Shown piece by piece: positions 10,840-18,625 of a DNA stretch of 64,000 nt (positions are counted from its first letter, which is position 1; every line of letters starts with the position of its first letter). The notes beneath the pieces were generated by a model. That model saw nothing but the letters and a program-made list of their open reading frames with translations. It was not told the DNA's origin and did no database searches. The stretch covers positions 1 through 64,000 of the forward strand of contig NZ_CP051299.1 of NCBI RefSeq assembly GCF_012530535.1, written 5' to 3'. This DNA comes from Microcella flavibacter. Its GTDB lineage: Bacteria > Actinomycetota > Actinomycetes > Actinomycetales > Microbacteriaceae. A program made the position numbers and the translations under genes.

Positions 10840-11430
10840 TCAGACGGCGGGCGTGGGGCGCGCCGTCGTGGGGGCCTCGCCCGGCTCGGGCTCGTCCTCG
10901 ACCCAGAGGTCGTCGTCGGGGCGCAGCGTCTGCCAGGCCGCGTAGGCGATGCCGGCGACCGCGACGACGCCGAGACCGATGAGGATGAACGTGCCGGGCC
11001 CGTGCTTCGGCTTCACCTCGACGAGGCCCAGGCGCTGGCCGGCCTTCGTGGCGACCTCCTGGCTCGCGCGGGATGCCGTCTTGATGGCCTCGCGCAGGTG
11101 CTTGTCGCGGGCGACCTCGAGCGCGGCGAGCGCGGAGCCGACGGCCCCGGTCACGGCCGGCACGACGTCGTCGGTGAGGGTGTGCTTCGTGACGTGGCCG
11201 GCGTGGCGCACGGCGCCTACGGTCGAGTCGACGGCGGGGGCGAGGCGGCGGTCGTACGAGTCGCGGACCCGGGGTGCGACGTCCCGGCGGGCGACGTCGC
11301 CGACGGTGACGCCCGCGGAGCGGAGAACCTTCGCGGCGTGATCCAGAACCTCGCGCTGCTCACCCCAGACGTTCTCGGCGGCTCCCCGCAGCTTCTTCAA
11401 TTCGCGGCGGCGCTTGCGTGACAGTCCCAT
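10840..11430 (-). CDS. Single-pass membrane protein of unknown function
   Basis: I do not recognise the family. The 196-residue protein has a very basic N-terminus (MGLSRKRRRELKKLRG), a long amphipathic Ala/Val/Arg/Asp-rich region (residues about 20-140) with recurring V-x-R-D-x-x-P segments, one strong membrane helix (TFILIGLGVVAVAGIAYAAW, about residues 150-170) and an acidic, Pro/Thr-rich tail. The ATG at 11430 is chosen because GGAGG precedes it; the longer reading to 11496 lacks a ribosome site and would run into the cyclophilin upstream region. Similar proteins with helical repeats and a C-terminal anchor occur near ppiA in Microbacteriaceae, as far as I recall. Confidence 0.75.
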   Translation of the reverse strand: MGLSRKRRRELKKLRGAAENVWGEQREVLDHAAKVLRSAGVTVGDVARRDVAPRVRDSYDRRLAPAVDSTVGAVRHAGHVTKHTLTDDVVPAVTGAVGSALAALEVARDKHLREAIKTASRASQEVATKAGQRLGLVEVKPKHGPGTFILIGLGVVAVAGIAYAAWQTLRPDDDLWVEDEPEPGEAPTTARPTPAV

Positions 11431-11554
11431 GACGGTCCTCCAAAGGGTGGCGATCGGTGTCGCCCCCATCCTGGCACTGTCCCTGCTCGCACCCAACCCG
11501 CGAGGATCAGATGCTCAGGAAGCGCCAACGAGGCCCCGTGGGAGAATGGTAGCC

Positions 11555-12094
11555 ATGTCGATCCACACTGCAGTCGCGACCGTCCACACGACCCTCGGCG
11601 ACATCCGCATCAACCTGTTCGGGAACCACGCGCCCAAGACCGTCAAGAACTTCGTCGGCCTCGCCACGGGCACCATCGAGTGGACCCACCCCTCCACCGG
11701 GGAGAAGAGCACGAAGCCGCTCTACGACGGCGTGATCTTCCACCGCATCATCAAGGAGTTCATGATCCAGGGCGGCGACCCCCTCGGTCAGGGCATCGGC
11801 GGGCCGGGCTACGAGTTCGACGACGAGATCCACCCCGAGCTGCAGTTCTCCGAGCCCTACCTGCTCGCCATGGCCAACGCCGGCAAGCGCGGCGGCAAGG
11901 GCACCAACGGCTCGCAGTTCTTCATCTCGACCATCCCCACCCCGTGGCTGAACGGCAACCACACGATCTTCGGCGTCGTCGCCGACGACGAGTCGCGCAA
12001 GGTCGTCGACGCCATCGAGGCGACCCCGACCGACGGGCGCGACAAGCCGCTGACCGACGTCACCATCACGAGCATCGACGTCGTCGAGGTCTGA
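11555..12094 (+). CDS. ppiA: Peptidyl-prolyl cis-trans isomerase, cyclophilin type
   Basis: A cyclophilin that speeds proline isomerisation during protein folding. The 179-residue protein has the family signature around FHRIIKEFMIQGGDP, then MANAGKRGGKGTNGSQFFIS and the HTIFGVV active-site segment. There is no signal peptide, so it is cytoplasmic. The ATG at 11555 follows GGAGAA at good spacing; readings starting earlier only add non-conserved residues. The gene ends in TGATG-type overlap with the rhomboid gene, as in M. tuberculosis where ppiA also lies just after gyrA and the tRNAs. Confidence 0.95.
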   Translation: MSIHTAVATVHTTLGDIRINLFGNHAPKTVKNFVGLATGTIEWTHPSTGEKSTKPLYDGVIFHRIIKEFMIQGGDPLGQGIGGPGYEFDDEIHPELQFSEPYLLAMANAGKRGGKGTNGSQFFISTIPTPWLNGNHTIFGVVADDESRKVVDAIEATPTDGRDKPLTDVTITSIDVVEV

Positions 12095-12942
12095 TGACCC
12101 ACCCGGAGGAGGGCGGCGCGGCCGCCGCGGCAGGCCCCTCGGTCTGCTACCGGCACGCCGACCGCCCCTCCTTCGCGCGGTGCCAGCGCTGCGGCCGCAC
12201 GATCTGCGGCGAGTGCCAGACCCCGGCGGCGGTGGGGGTGCACTGCCCCGAGTGCACGGCCGCGGCACGAGCATCCGCCCCCCGCACCGCCTCGCCGATG
12301 GCCCGGGCCTTCCGCCGCGGCTCGAGCACGCCCGTCGTCACCTACTCGATCATCGCGGTGACCCTCGCGGTGTACGTGCTGCAGCTCATCAGCGGCGGCG
12401 TCGTCACCAACGCGCTCGGCTACGCACCGGTGCTGACGCTCGATCAGCCGTGGCGGATGCTCACCGCGGCCCTCGTGCACAGCCCCGGCTCGATCTTCCA
12501 CCTGCTGTTCAACATGTACGCCCTGTTCGTCCTGGGGCCGCTGGTGGAATCCTTCATCGGGCGAGCACGACTGCTGGCCGTCTACTTGCTGTCGGCGCTC
12601 GGCGGCTCGGTCGCCGTGCTCTACCTGGCGCCGGCCACCTTCGTGATCGGCGCTTCGGGCGCGATCTTCGGCCTGTTCGGAGCGTTCTTCGTCATCCAGC
12701 GGCGGCTGGGCGGCAGCAGCATCCAGTTCATCGTGCTCATCGGCCTCAACCTCGGGCTCGGCTTCATCGTGCCGAACGTCTCGTGGCAGGCGCACGTGGG
12801 CGGGCTCGCCGTCGGCGCTCTCCTCGCGCTCATCATGGTGCGCATGCGGCGGCCGGCGCAGCAGCGGCTGCAGGTCGGCCTCATCGCCGCCGCGGGCGCG
12901 CTGCTCATCGCGATGACAGTGCTGCGATTCGCGCTGCTGTAG
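12094..12942 (+). CDS. Rhomboid family intramembrane serine protease
   Basis: A 282-residue membrane protease. The N-terminus has a B-box-like zinc-binding stretch (Cys18, His21, Cys30, Cys33, Cys38, Cys41, His50, Cys51, Cys54), then six predicted membrane helices. The catalytic serine is in VIGASGAIFGLFGAFF (Ser188) and the histidine in WQAHVGGLAVGAL (His234); HLLFNMYALFVLG is the usual third conserved region. The start overlaps the ppiA stop by one base, so the two genes are likely co-translated. The substrate is unknown. Confidence 0.93.
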   Translation: MTHPEEGGAAAAAGPSVCYRHADRPSFARCQRCGRTICGECQTPAAVGVHCPECTAAARASAPRTASPMARAFRRGSSTPVVTYSIIAVTLAVYVLQLISGGVVTNALGYAPVLTLDQPWRMLTAALVHSPGSIFHLLFNMYALFVLGPLVESFIGRARLLAVYLLSALGGSVAVLYLAPATFVIGASGAIFGLFGAFFVIQRRLGGSSIQFIVLIGLNLGLGFIVPNVSWQAHVGGLAVGALLALIMVRMRRPAQQRLQVGLIAAAGALLIAMTVLRFALL

Positions 12943-12977
12943 CGCGCTGCGAGAGCTCTCCGGCATGGGACGAGGAG

Positions 12978-12986
12978 TTATCCACA
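12978..12986 (+). promoter_or_regulatory. DnaA box between the rhomboid gene and crgA
   Basis: A perfect TTATCCACA, followed 21 bases on by GGATAATC, a partial match in the opposite orientation. The 138-base gap separates two convergent genes, so it is not a promoter region. Use by DnaA is possible but unproven. Confidence 0.55.
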
Positions 12987-13080
12987 GGTGATTCCACACT
13001 GGGGATAATCACACCGGTGTTATTCGACCCCCTCTTCGGGGGGTGCGGCCGGGATGGCGGCAGGAGTGACGAGGGGTGGG

Positions 13081-13317
13081 TCAGCGCCAGCGGGTCGTCA
13101 TGAGGAAGCCGATGAACATGATGCCGAAGCCGACCATGATGTTCCAGGCGCCGAACTGCGGCACGGGCCACGAGGTGCCGCTGAGGTAGTAGACGATGAT
13201 CCACAGCAGCCCGACGAGCATGAAGCCGAACATCACCGGCTTGAACCAGACCGGGTTGAGGGCGTCCTTGCCGCTGGGCGTGCCGGCGCTGTCTAGGGTG
13301 CTCGTTCCTCGGGCCAT
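13081..13317 (-). CDS. crgA: Cell division protein CrgA
   Basis: CrgA is a small membrane protein that interacts with FtsZ and PBPs at the division site in actinobacteria. The 78-residue protein has the family pattern: a polar N-terminus, NPVWFKPVMFGFMLVGLLWIIVYY, the loop with SGTSWPVPQFGAWN and the second helix IMVGFGIMFIGFLMTTRWR. The ATG at 13317 gives the normal length. Its place beside the sortase and pknAB genes is the conserved one. The gene diverges from the sortase gene. Confidence 0.95.
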   Translation of the reverse strand: MARGTSTLDSAGTPSGKDALNPVWFKPVMFGFMLVGLLWIIVYYLSGTSWPVPQFGAWNIMVGFGIMFIGFLMTTRWR

Positions 13318-13383
13318 GGCGCCATTGTACCCGCGGTGCCGCTGAGCCGGAATGCGCTCGGGTGCGGCCATTACACTGTGGCC

Positions 13384-14190
13384 ATGACCGCCCCGACGAC
13401 CGCCCCCCGTCGCGCGCAGGTCCGCGCCCGGCGGCGGCGTCCCGTGGCGCATCGCCGCGCCTCCGTGCTGGGGGTGCTGGGCGAGCTGATCATGACCGCC
13501 GGGGTGATCGTGCTGCTCTTCCTCGGCTGGTACCTGTGGCTCGGCGACGTCATCGCCGGCTCGGCGCAGAACGAGGCGGGGCAGGAGCTGCGGGAGCAGT
13601 GGCAGGTCGACGAACCGCCCTCGACGGACGGCGGGCCGGTCGCCGGAACGCCGCAGGATCTCGCGATCGCGCCGGTGCTCGAGGAGCCCGGGGCCGTCGC
13701 TGATCGCTTCGGCACCATGCTGATCCCCCGATTCGGCGCCGACTACGTGCGCACGATCGCGCAGGGTGTCGAACTGCGCGCGGTGCTCAACGACGTCGAG
13801 ACCGGCATCGGCCACTACCCCGGCACGGCGATGCCCGGGGCGGTCGGCAACTTCGCCGTCGCCGCGCACCGGACGACCTACGGCGCGCCCTTCAACCGCA
13901 TCCTCGAACTGCGGGCCGACGACAGCATCTACATCGAGACCGAGGCCGGCTGGTATCAGTACGCGGTCCGCAGCTCGGAGATCGTGGCCCCGAGCGCGGT
14001 CGACGTGCTCGAGCCGGTACCCCGCCAGCCCGGCGCCGAACCCACGGAGCGCATCCTCACCATGACCACCTGCCACCCGCTCTTCTCGGCCGCCGAGCGC
14101 GCCATCGGATACGCCGTCATGACGGCCTGGTACCCGCGCGAGGGCGGCGCCCCCGCCGAGGTCATCGACAACGGCTCGGTGGGCGCCTGA
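13384..14190 (+). CDS. Class E-type sortase
   Basis: Sortases join surface proteins to the cell wall. The 268-residue protein has one N-terminal membrane helix (about residues 33-53) and a C-terminal sortase domain with the catalytic triad His162 (AAHRTTYG), Cys230 (LTMTTCHP) and Arg239 (SAAERAIGY). The TLTTC-like active site and the location between crgA and pabA match class E housekeeping sortases of high-GC actinobacteria. The ATG at 13384 is preferred over the extension to 13336. A small membrane protein overlaps its stop. Confidence 0.93.
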   Translation: MTAPTTAPRRAQVRARRRRPVAHRRASVLGVLGELIMTAGVIVLLFLGWYLWLGDVIAGSAQNEAGQELREQWQVDEPPSTDGGPVAGTPQDLAIAPVLEEPGAVADRFGTMLIPRFGADYVRTIAQGVELRAVLNDVETGIGHYPGTAMPGAVGNFAVAAHRTTYGAPFNRILELRADDSIYIETEAGWYQYAVRSSEIVAPSAVDVLEPVPRQPGAEPTERILTMTTCHPLFSAAERAIGYAVMTAWYPREGGAPAEVIDNGSVGA

Positions 14191-14351
14191 TGTACGCGGC
14201 GCTCTGGCGGGTGCTACCCGGCCCGGCGTGGGTGCGGGTGATCCTGCTGATCGTGCTCGCGGCGGCCGCGCTCGCGGCCCTGGTGACCTGGGTGTTCCCG
14301 TGGGCGGCCGACACCCTGCTCCCGCAGGACGTCACCGTGGGTGACCTCTAG
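14190..14351 (+). CDS. Small single-pass membrane protein (53 residues)
   Basis: The ATG overlaps the sortase stop (TGATG) and the frame stays open for 53 codons to TAG at 14349. The product starts MYAALWRVLPGPAWVRV, then a membrane helix of about 20 residues (ILLIVLAAAALAALVTWVFP) and a short tail PWAADTLLPQDVTVGDL. Small proteins of this kind occur between the sortase and pabA genes in many actinobacteria. The coupling with srtE and pabA is clear from overlaps on both sides. The function is unknown. Confidence 0.8.
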   Translation: MYAALWRVLPGPAWVRVILLIVLAAAALAALVTWVFPWAADTLLPQDVTVGDL

Positions 14352-15000
14352 CGTGCGCGTTCTCGTCATCGACAACTACGACAGCTTCGTCTACACCCTC
14401 GACGGCTACCTGCAGCAGCTCGGGGCGGAGACCACGGTGGTGCGCAACGACGTCGTCGAGGGGTCCGCATCGGCCGAGCTCATCGCCGAGTACGACGCGG
14501 TGCTCGTCTCGCCCGGCCCCGGCGCCCCTGCCGAGGCGGGCGTCTCTATCCCCGTCGTGCACTCCGCCATCGCGACCCGCACCCCGCTGCTCGGCGTCTG
14601 CCTCGGGCACCAGGCGATCGCCGAGGCGCTCGGTGCGACGGTCACCCACGCCGAGGAGCTCATGCACGGCAAGACCTCGCAGGTGCACCACGACGGCAGC
14701 ATGCTGTTCGCGGGCGTGCCCGAGCACTTCCGCGCGACGCGCTACCACTCGCTCGCCGTCGTCGACGGCACCGTTCCCGATGAGCTCGAGGTCACCGCGC
14801 GCACCGAGGGCGGCGTCATCATGGGCGTGCGGCACCGCGAGGCCCCCGTGCACGGCGTGCAGTTCCACCCCGAGTCGGTGCTCACCGAGGGCGGCTACCG
14901 GATGCTCGGCAACTGGCTCGCGGAGGCCGGCCTGTCCGAGGCCCGCGTCGCGGCCGAGGGCCTGAGCCCGCTGGTCTCGCTCGGCGCACGCCGCCCCTGA
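14341..15000 (+). CDS. pabA: Aminodeoxychorismate/anthranilate synthase glutamine amidotransferase subunit
   Basis: A class I glutamine amidotransferase that passes ammonia from glutamine to a chorismate-using partner, for folate or tryptophan synthesis. The 219-residue protein shows VLVIDNYDSFVYTLDGYL, the oxyanion segment SPGPGAP, the nucleophile elbow GVCLGHQAI and the His-Glu pair in VQFHPESVLT. The partner synthase subunit is not in the window. M. tuberculosis has trpG/pabA at the same place next to pknB. Start at GTG 14341 (overlapping the small gene) or GTG 14353; the first has a weak AGGA upstream. Confidence 0.93.
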   Translation: MTSSVRVLVIDNYDSFVYTLDGYLQQLGAETTVVRNDVVEGSASAELIAEYDAVLVSPGPGAPAEAGVSIPVVHSAIATRTPLLGVCLGHQAIAEALGATVTHAEELMHGKTSQVHHDGSMLFAGVPEHFRATRYHSLAVVDGTVPDELEVTARTEGGVIMGVRHREAPVHGVQFHPESVLTEGGYRMLGNWLAEAGLSEARVAAEGLSPLVSLGARRP

Positions 15001-15088
15001 GGCCGGAGCGCCCGCGCGCCGCGCGCATCCACCCCGCCCTCGGCGAGCCGGCCGGCGCGACCTCCCGGTCGAGCGCCGCCCGCCGCGC

Positions 15089-16798
15089 CTAGTTGGCGCA
15101 GTAGCGCAGCGTCACCGAGGAGCCCTGCGGCTGGTCGCCCGGCGGCAGCGACTGCCCCGTGACCCCGCCGCCCGAGCAGGAGAAGTCGCCCTCGGGGGTG
15201 ACCGTGAGCTGCAGCTGGGTGCTCAGCTGCGTGATGGCCTCGCCGACGGCGAGCCCGCGCACGTCGGGCACGGTGACGAGGCCGCTGGAGACGATGAGGT
15301 TGATGGTGCTGCCCTGCCGCAGCGAGGTGCCGCCGGCCGGGTCGCTGCGCACGACGACGTCCTGCGGCACGGTGGGGGAGTTCTCGGACGTCACCGTGCC
15401 GAGGACGAGGCCGCGGCTCTCGAGGGCGGCGCGCGCCGCGTCGAGCGTGATGTTGTTGACGCTCGGCACATCGGTGACGGGGGCGCCGGAGGAGATGACG
15501 ACGATGACGTCCTGCCCCGGCGAGACGGTGATGCCGCCGCTCGGATCGGTGCGCAGAACCTCCCCCTCGGGGACGTCGGCGTTCGGCTCGCGCGTCGGCG
15601 AGGCCTCGAGGTTCGCCTCGATGAGCTGCTGCTCGGCCGCCTCGTACTGCTCGCCCACGATGTCGGGCACGACGACGGAGAGGGCGTTCTCGAGGTTGTT
15701 GCGCTCGAGGGTGAAGGCCCAGAAGAGCACGGCGGCGACGACGACGGCGAGGACGGTGATGCCCGCCCAGACCCAGGCGACGGGCGGCCGCGGCTGCGTG
15801 CGGGTGCGGCGCTCGTCCTCGTCGACGCTCAGCTGGCGGATCGCGGCCTCGGTGCCCGCGGTGGCCTGCGGGTTGACGCCGAACAGGCTGGCCGTGGGGT
15901 CGGGGGAGGACAGGTCGCCGCGCTGCGGCGGCACCTGGCCGTCGGCGGCGGTCGCGACGTCGGCGCGGAAGTCGGCCGCGGTCTGGAAGCGCGAGAAGCG
16001 GTCCTTCGCCAGGGCGTGCAGCACGACCGAGTCGAGCGAGGGGGAGACCTGCGGGTTCAGCGCGCTCGGCGCGACGGGCGCCTCGCTCACGTGCTGGTAG
16101 GCGACGGCGACGGGGGACTCGCCGCGGAACGGGGCCCGCCCGGTGAGCATCTCGAACAGCACGACGCCGGTGGAGTAGAGGTCGCTGCGGGCGTCGACCG
16201 TCTCGCCGCGGGCCTGCTCGGGCGAGAAGTACTGGGCCGTGCCGAGGATGGTGCTGGTCTGCGCGACGGTGGCGGAGGAGTCGGAGATCGCCCGGGCGAT
16301 GCCGAAGTCCATCACCTTGACCTGCCCCGCGGGCGTGATCATGATGTTGCCCGGCTTGATGTCGCGGTGCACGACGCCGGCCCGGTGCGAGTACTCGAGC
16401 GCGGTGAGCACGCTCTCGATGATGCGGCAGGCCTCGGCGACGGGCAGTGGGCCCTCGGCGATGAGGTCCTTGAGCATGCGGCCGTCGACGTACTCCATGA
16501 CGATGTAGGGCACGACGGTCTCGTCGCCCGCGCCGTCGGTGCCGGTCTCCTCGCCCGCGTCGAAGACGCGCACGATCGTGGGATGCGCCATGCGCGCCGC
16601 GGCCTGGGCCTCCTGGCGGAACCGGGTGCGGAACACGGGGTCGCTCGCGAGGCTCGACTTCAGCAGCTTGACGGCGACGCGGCGGCCGAGCCGGGAGTCG
16701 GTGGCGGCGTGCACGTCGGACATGCCGCCGCGGCCGATCAGCTCGCCGAGCTGGTACCGGCCGGCCAGCAGTCGCTCGCTGTGCGCGACTCCGTCCAC
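15089..16798 (-). CDS. pknB: Ser/Thr protein kinase with PASTA repeats (PknB type)
   Basis: A receptor-like kinase that senses peptidoglycan precursors and controls growth and division. The 569-residue protein has a kinase domain (about residues 14-275) with the glycine loop IGRGGMSDVH, the lysine in VAVKLL, the catalytic HRDIKPGN and DFG (MDFGIARA). A single membrane helix lies near residue 345 and is followed by three extracellular PASTA repeats ending LRYCAN. The GTG start has GAGGAG upstream. It is the last gene of the fhaA-to-pknB operon, 78 bases after pknA. Confidence 0.96.
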   Translation of the reverse strand: MDGVAHSERLLAGRYQLGELIGRGGMSDVHAATDSRLGRRVAVKLLKSSLASDPVFRTRFRQEAQAAARMAHPTIVRVFDAGEETGTDGAGDETVVPYIVMEYVDGRMLKDLIAEGPLPVAEACRIIESVLTALEYSHRAGVVHRDIKPGNIMITPAGQVKVMDFGIARAISDSSATVAQTSTILGTAQYFSPEQARGETVDARSDLYSTGVVLFEMLTGRAPFRGESPVAVAYQHVSEAPVAPSALNPQVSPSLDSVVLHALAKDRFSRFQTAADFRADVATAADGQVPPQRGDLSSPDPTASLFGVNPQATAGTEAAIRQLSVDEDERRTRTQPRPPVAWVWAGITVLAVVVAAVLFWAFTLERNNLENALSVVVPDIVGEQYEAAEQQLIEANLEASPTREPNADVPEGEVLRTDPSGGITVSPGQDVIVVISSGAPVTDVPSVNNITLDAARAALESRGLVLGTVTSENSPTVPQDVVVRSDPAGGTSLRQGSTINLIVSSGLVTVPDVRGLAVGEAITQLSTQLQLTVTPEGDFSCSGGGVTGQSLPPGDQPQGSSVTLRYCAN

Positions 16799-16876
16799 TG
16801 TGCTCCTCGTGTTCTGCCGCCGACAGGTCGGGTTCGGCTGCGGTCAGTGTAGGTGTTCGGGGTGAAGGCCCGTCGG

Positions 16877-18625
16877 TTACGGCGCGGTGCCCTCCGCGGG
16901 CGGAGTGCTCGGCGACGGGGTCGGGGCGGGCTCGGCCGGCGCCGCGGTGATGGGCCGCGACAGCTCGGACGAGCGCTCGGACTGCAGGTCGCCGCAGATG
17001 GCCACGTAGCTGACGGCGAGCGTGCCGCTGTCGGCGAGGCGCACCGTCATCGACGTCGTCCCCGCGGGAACGGGGTTGCCCTGCGCGGGCGTGCCGCCCG
17101 TCGTCGTGAAGTTGTAGCCGCTGAGCGTGAAGCCGGCGGGGCAGCCGTTGTAGGCGGGCCAGCTCAGCACCACCTCGGTGCCGCCAGGGTAGGGCTCGCT
17201 GCCCGGCGTGATCGCGAGATCCTGCGGCGCGGACGGTGTCGGCACCTCGGTGTAGAAGGTCAGCGTCATGACCGTGCCCTCGGGCACGTTGCCGGCCTGC
17301 GGGCTGACCCGGTACGAGAGGCCGACCTGGCCCGCCTCGGGTGCCGCGTTGCCGTCGACGGCCTCGAAGCCGAGCCCGAGCTCGGTGGCCTTGGCCTGCG
17401 CCTGCTCGCGCGTGAGGTTGAGCCACTCCTCCTGCACGATCTCGACCGTGGTGACCTCGGGGCTGGGGGTGCTGCTGGGCGTCGAGGACACCGTGGGCGC
17501 CGCGCTGGTCGGCGCGGGCTCGGAGTCGTTCGGCGGGAAGAAGATCGCGATGAGCGCGCCGACGACGAGCACGACGAGCAGACCGATGAGCGCGATGAGC
17601 GGCCACGTCCACGGGGAGCGCTTGCGCTCGGGCTGCTCGTCGACCGCCGTCGCGGCGGCTGCGGCACCGGCACCCCCGGCGACGGCCCCCGCGGCGGTCA
17701 TCACCCGGGTGGCGTCGTCGTTGCCGGCTGTGGGCATGACGCGGGTGGCGTCAAGGGCCGCGGCTGCTCCGGCGATGGCGGGCACGATCGCGACGGCGCC
17801 GGCGACGTCGCCGCGGCGCAGGGCCTGCGCCGCGCGGGCGAAGTGCTGCGCCGAGGCAGGCCGGGCATCCGGCTTCTTCGCGATCGCCGAGAAGACGAGG
17901 TTGCGCACCGGCTCGGCCACCGTCACGGGCAGCTCGGGCGGGGCCTCGTTGATCTGAGCCATGGCGATGGCCACCTGCGACTCGCCCGTGAAGGGGCGGC
18001 GGCCGGCGAGGGCCTCGTAGGCGACGATGCCGAGCGAGTAGATGTCGGTCGAGGGCGATGCGGGATGCCCGCTCGCCTGCTCGGGAGACAGGTACTGCAC
18101 CGTGCCCATCACCTGACCGGTCGCGGTCAGCGGCACCTGATCGGCGATGCGCGCGATGCCGAAGTCGGTGATCTTGACGCGGCCGTCGGGCGTGAGCAGC
18201 AGGTTGCCCGGCTTGATGTCGCGGTGCACGAGGCCGGCCTGGTGGGCGGCGTGCAGGGCGCTCGCGGTCTGGGCGACGATGTCGAGCACCTGATCGGTGG
18301 AGAGCACGCGCTCGCGCTCGAGCACGGTCGACAGGGCCTCGCCGGGGACGAGCTCCATCACGAGGAAGGCGCTGCCCTCCTCCTCGCCGTAGTCGTAGAC
18401 GTTGGCGATGCCCTCGTGGTTGACGAGAGCGGCGTGCCGGGCCTCGGCGCGGAACCGCTCGAGGAAGCCCGGGTCGCCCAGGTACTCGTCCTTGAGGATC
18501 TTGATGGCGACGGTGCGCCCGATCACCAGATCGGTCGCCTGCCAGACCTCGCCCATGCCGCCGATGGCGATCCGGGAGAGCAGCTGGTACCGCCCACCGA
18601 AGGTGAGTCCGCTCGTGGGTCTCAT
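16877..18625 (-). CDS. pknA: Ser/Thr protein kinase (PknA position) with a PASTA-like and a fibronectin-like ectodomain
   Basis: The kinase domain (about residues 10-270) shows IAIGGMGEVW, VAIKIL, HRDIKPGN and TDFGIARI. After a disordered Ala/Thr-rich linker and one membrane helix (PLIALIGLLVVLVVGALIAIFF), the outside part contains one PASTA-like unit (VEIVQEEWLNLTREQAQAKA onward) and then a fibronectin type III-like stretch (APQDLAITPG to YVAICG), ending in a Pro/Thr/Ser tail. Mycobacterial PknA lacks such an ectodomain, so this protein may sense a different ligand. The ATG overlaps the pbpA stop by four bases. Confidence 0.94.
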   Translation of the reverse strand: MRPTSGLTFGGRYQLLSRIAIGGMGEVWQATDLVIGRTVAIKILKDEYLGDPGFLERFRAEARHAALVNHEGIANVYDYGEEEGSAFLVMELVPGEALSTVLERERVLSTDQVLDIVAQTASALHAAHQAGLVHRDIKPGNLLLTPDGRVKITDFGIARIADQVPLTATGQVMGTVQYLSPEQASGHPASPSTDIYSLGIVAYEALAGRRPFTGESQVAIAMAQINEAPPELPVTVAEPVRNLVFSAIAKKPDARPASAQHFARAAQALRRGDVAGAVAIVPAIAGAAAALDATRVMPTAGNDDATRVMTAAGAVAGGAGAAAAATAVDEQPERKRSPWTWPLIALIGLLVVLVVGALIAIFFPPNDSEPAPTSAAPTVSSTPSSTPSPEVTTVEIVQEEWLNLTREQAQAKATELGLGFEAVDGNAAPEAGQVGLSYRVSPQAGNVPEGTVMTLTFYTEVPTPSAPQDLAITPGSEPYPGGTEVVLSWPAYNGCPAGFTLSGYNFTTTGGTPAQGNPVPAGTTSMTVRLADSGTLAVSYVAICGDLQSERSSELSRPITAAPAEPAPTPSPSTPPAEGTAP

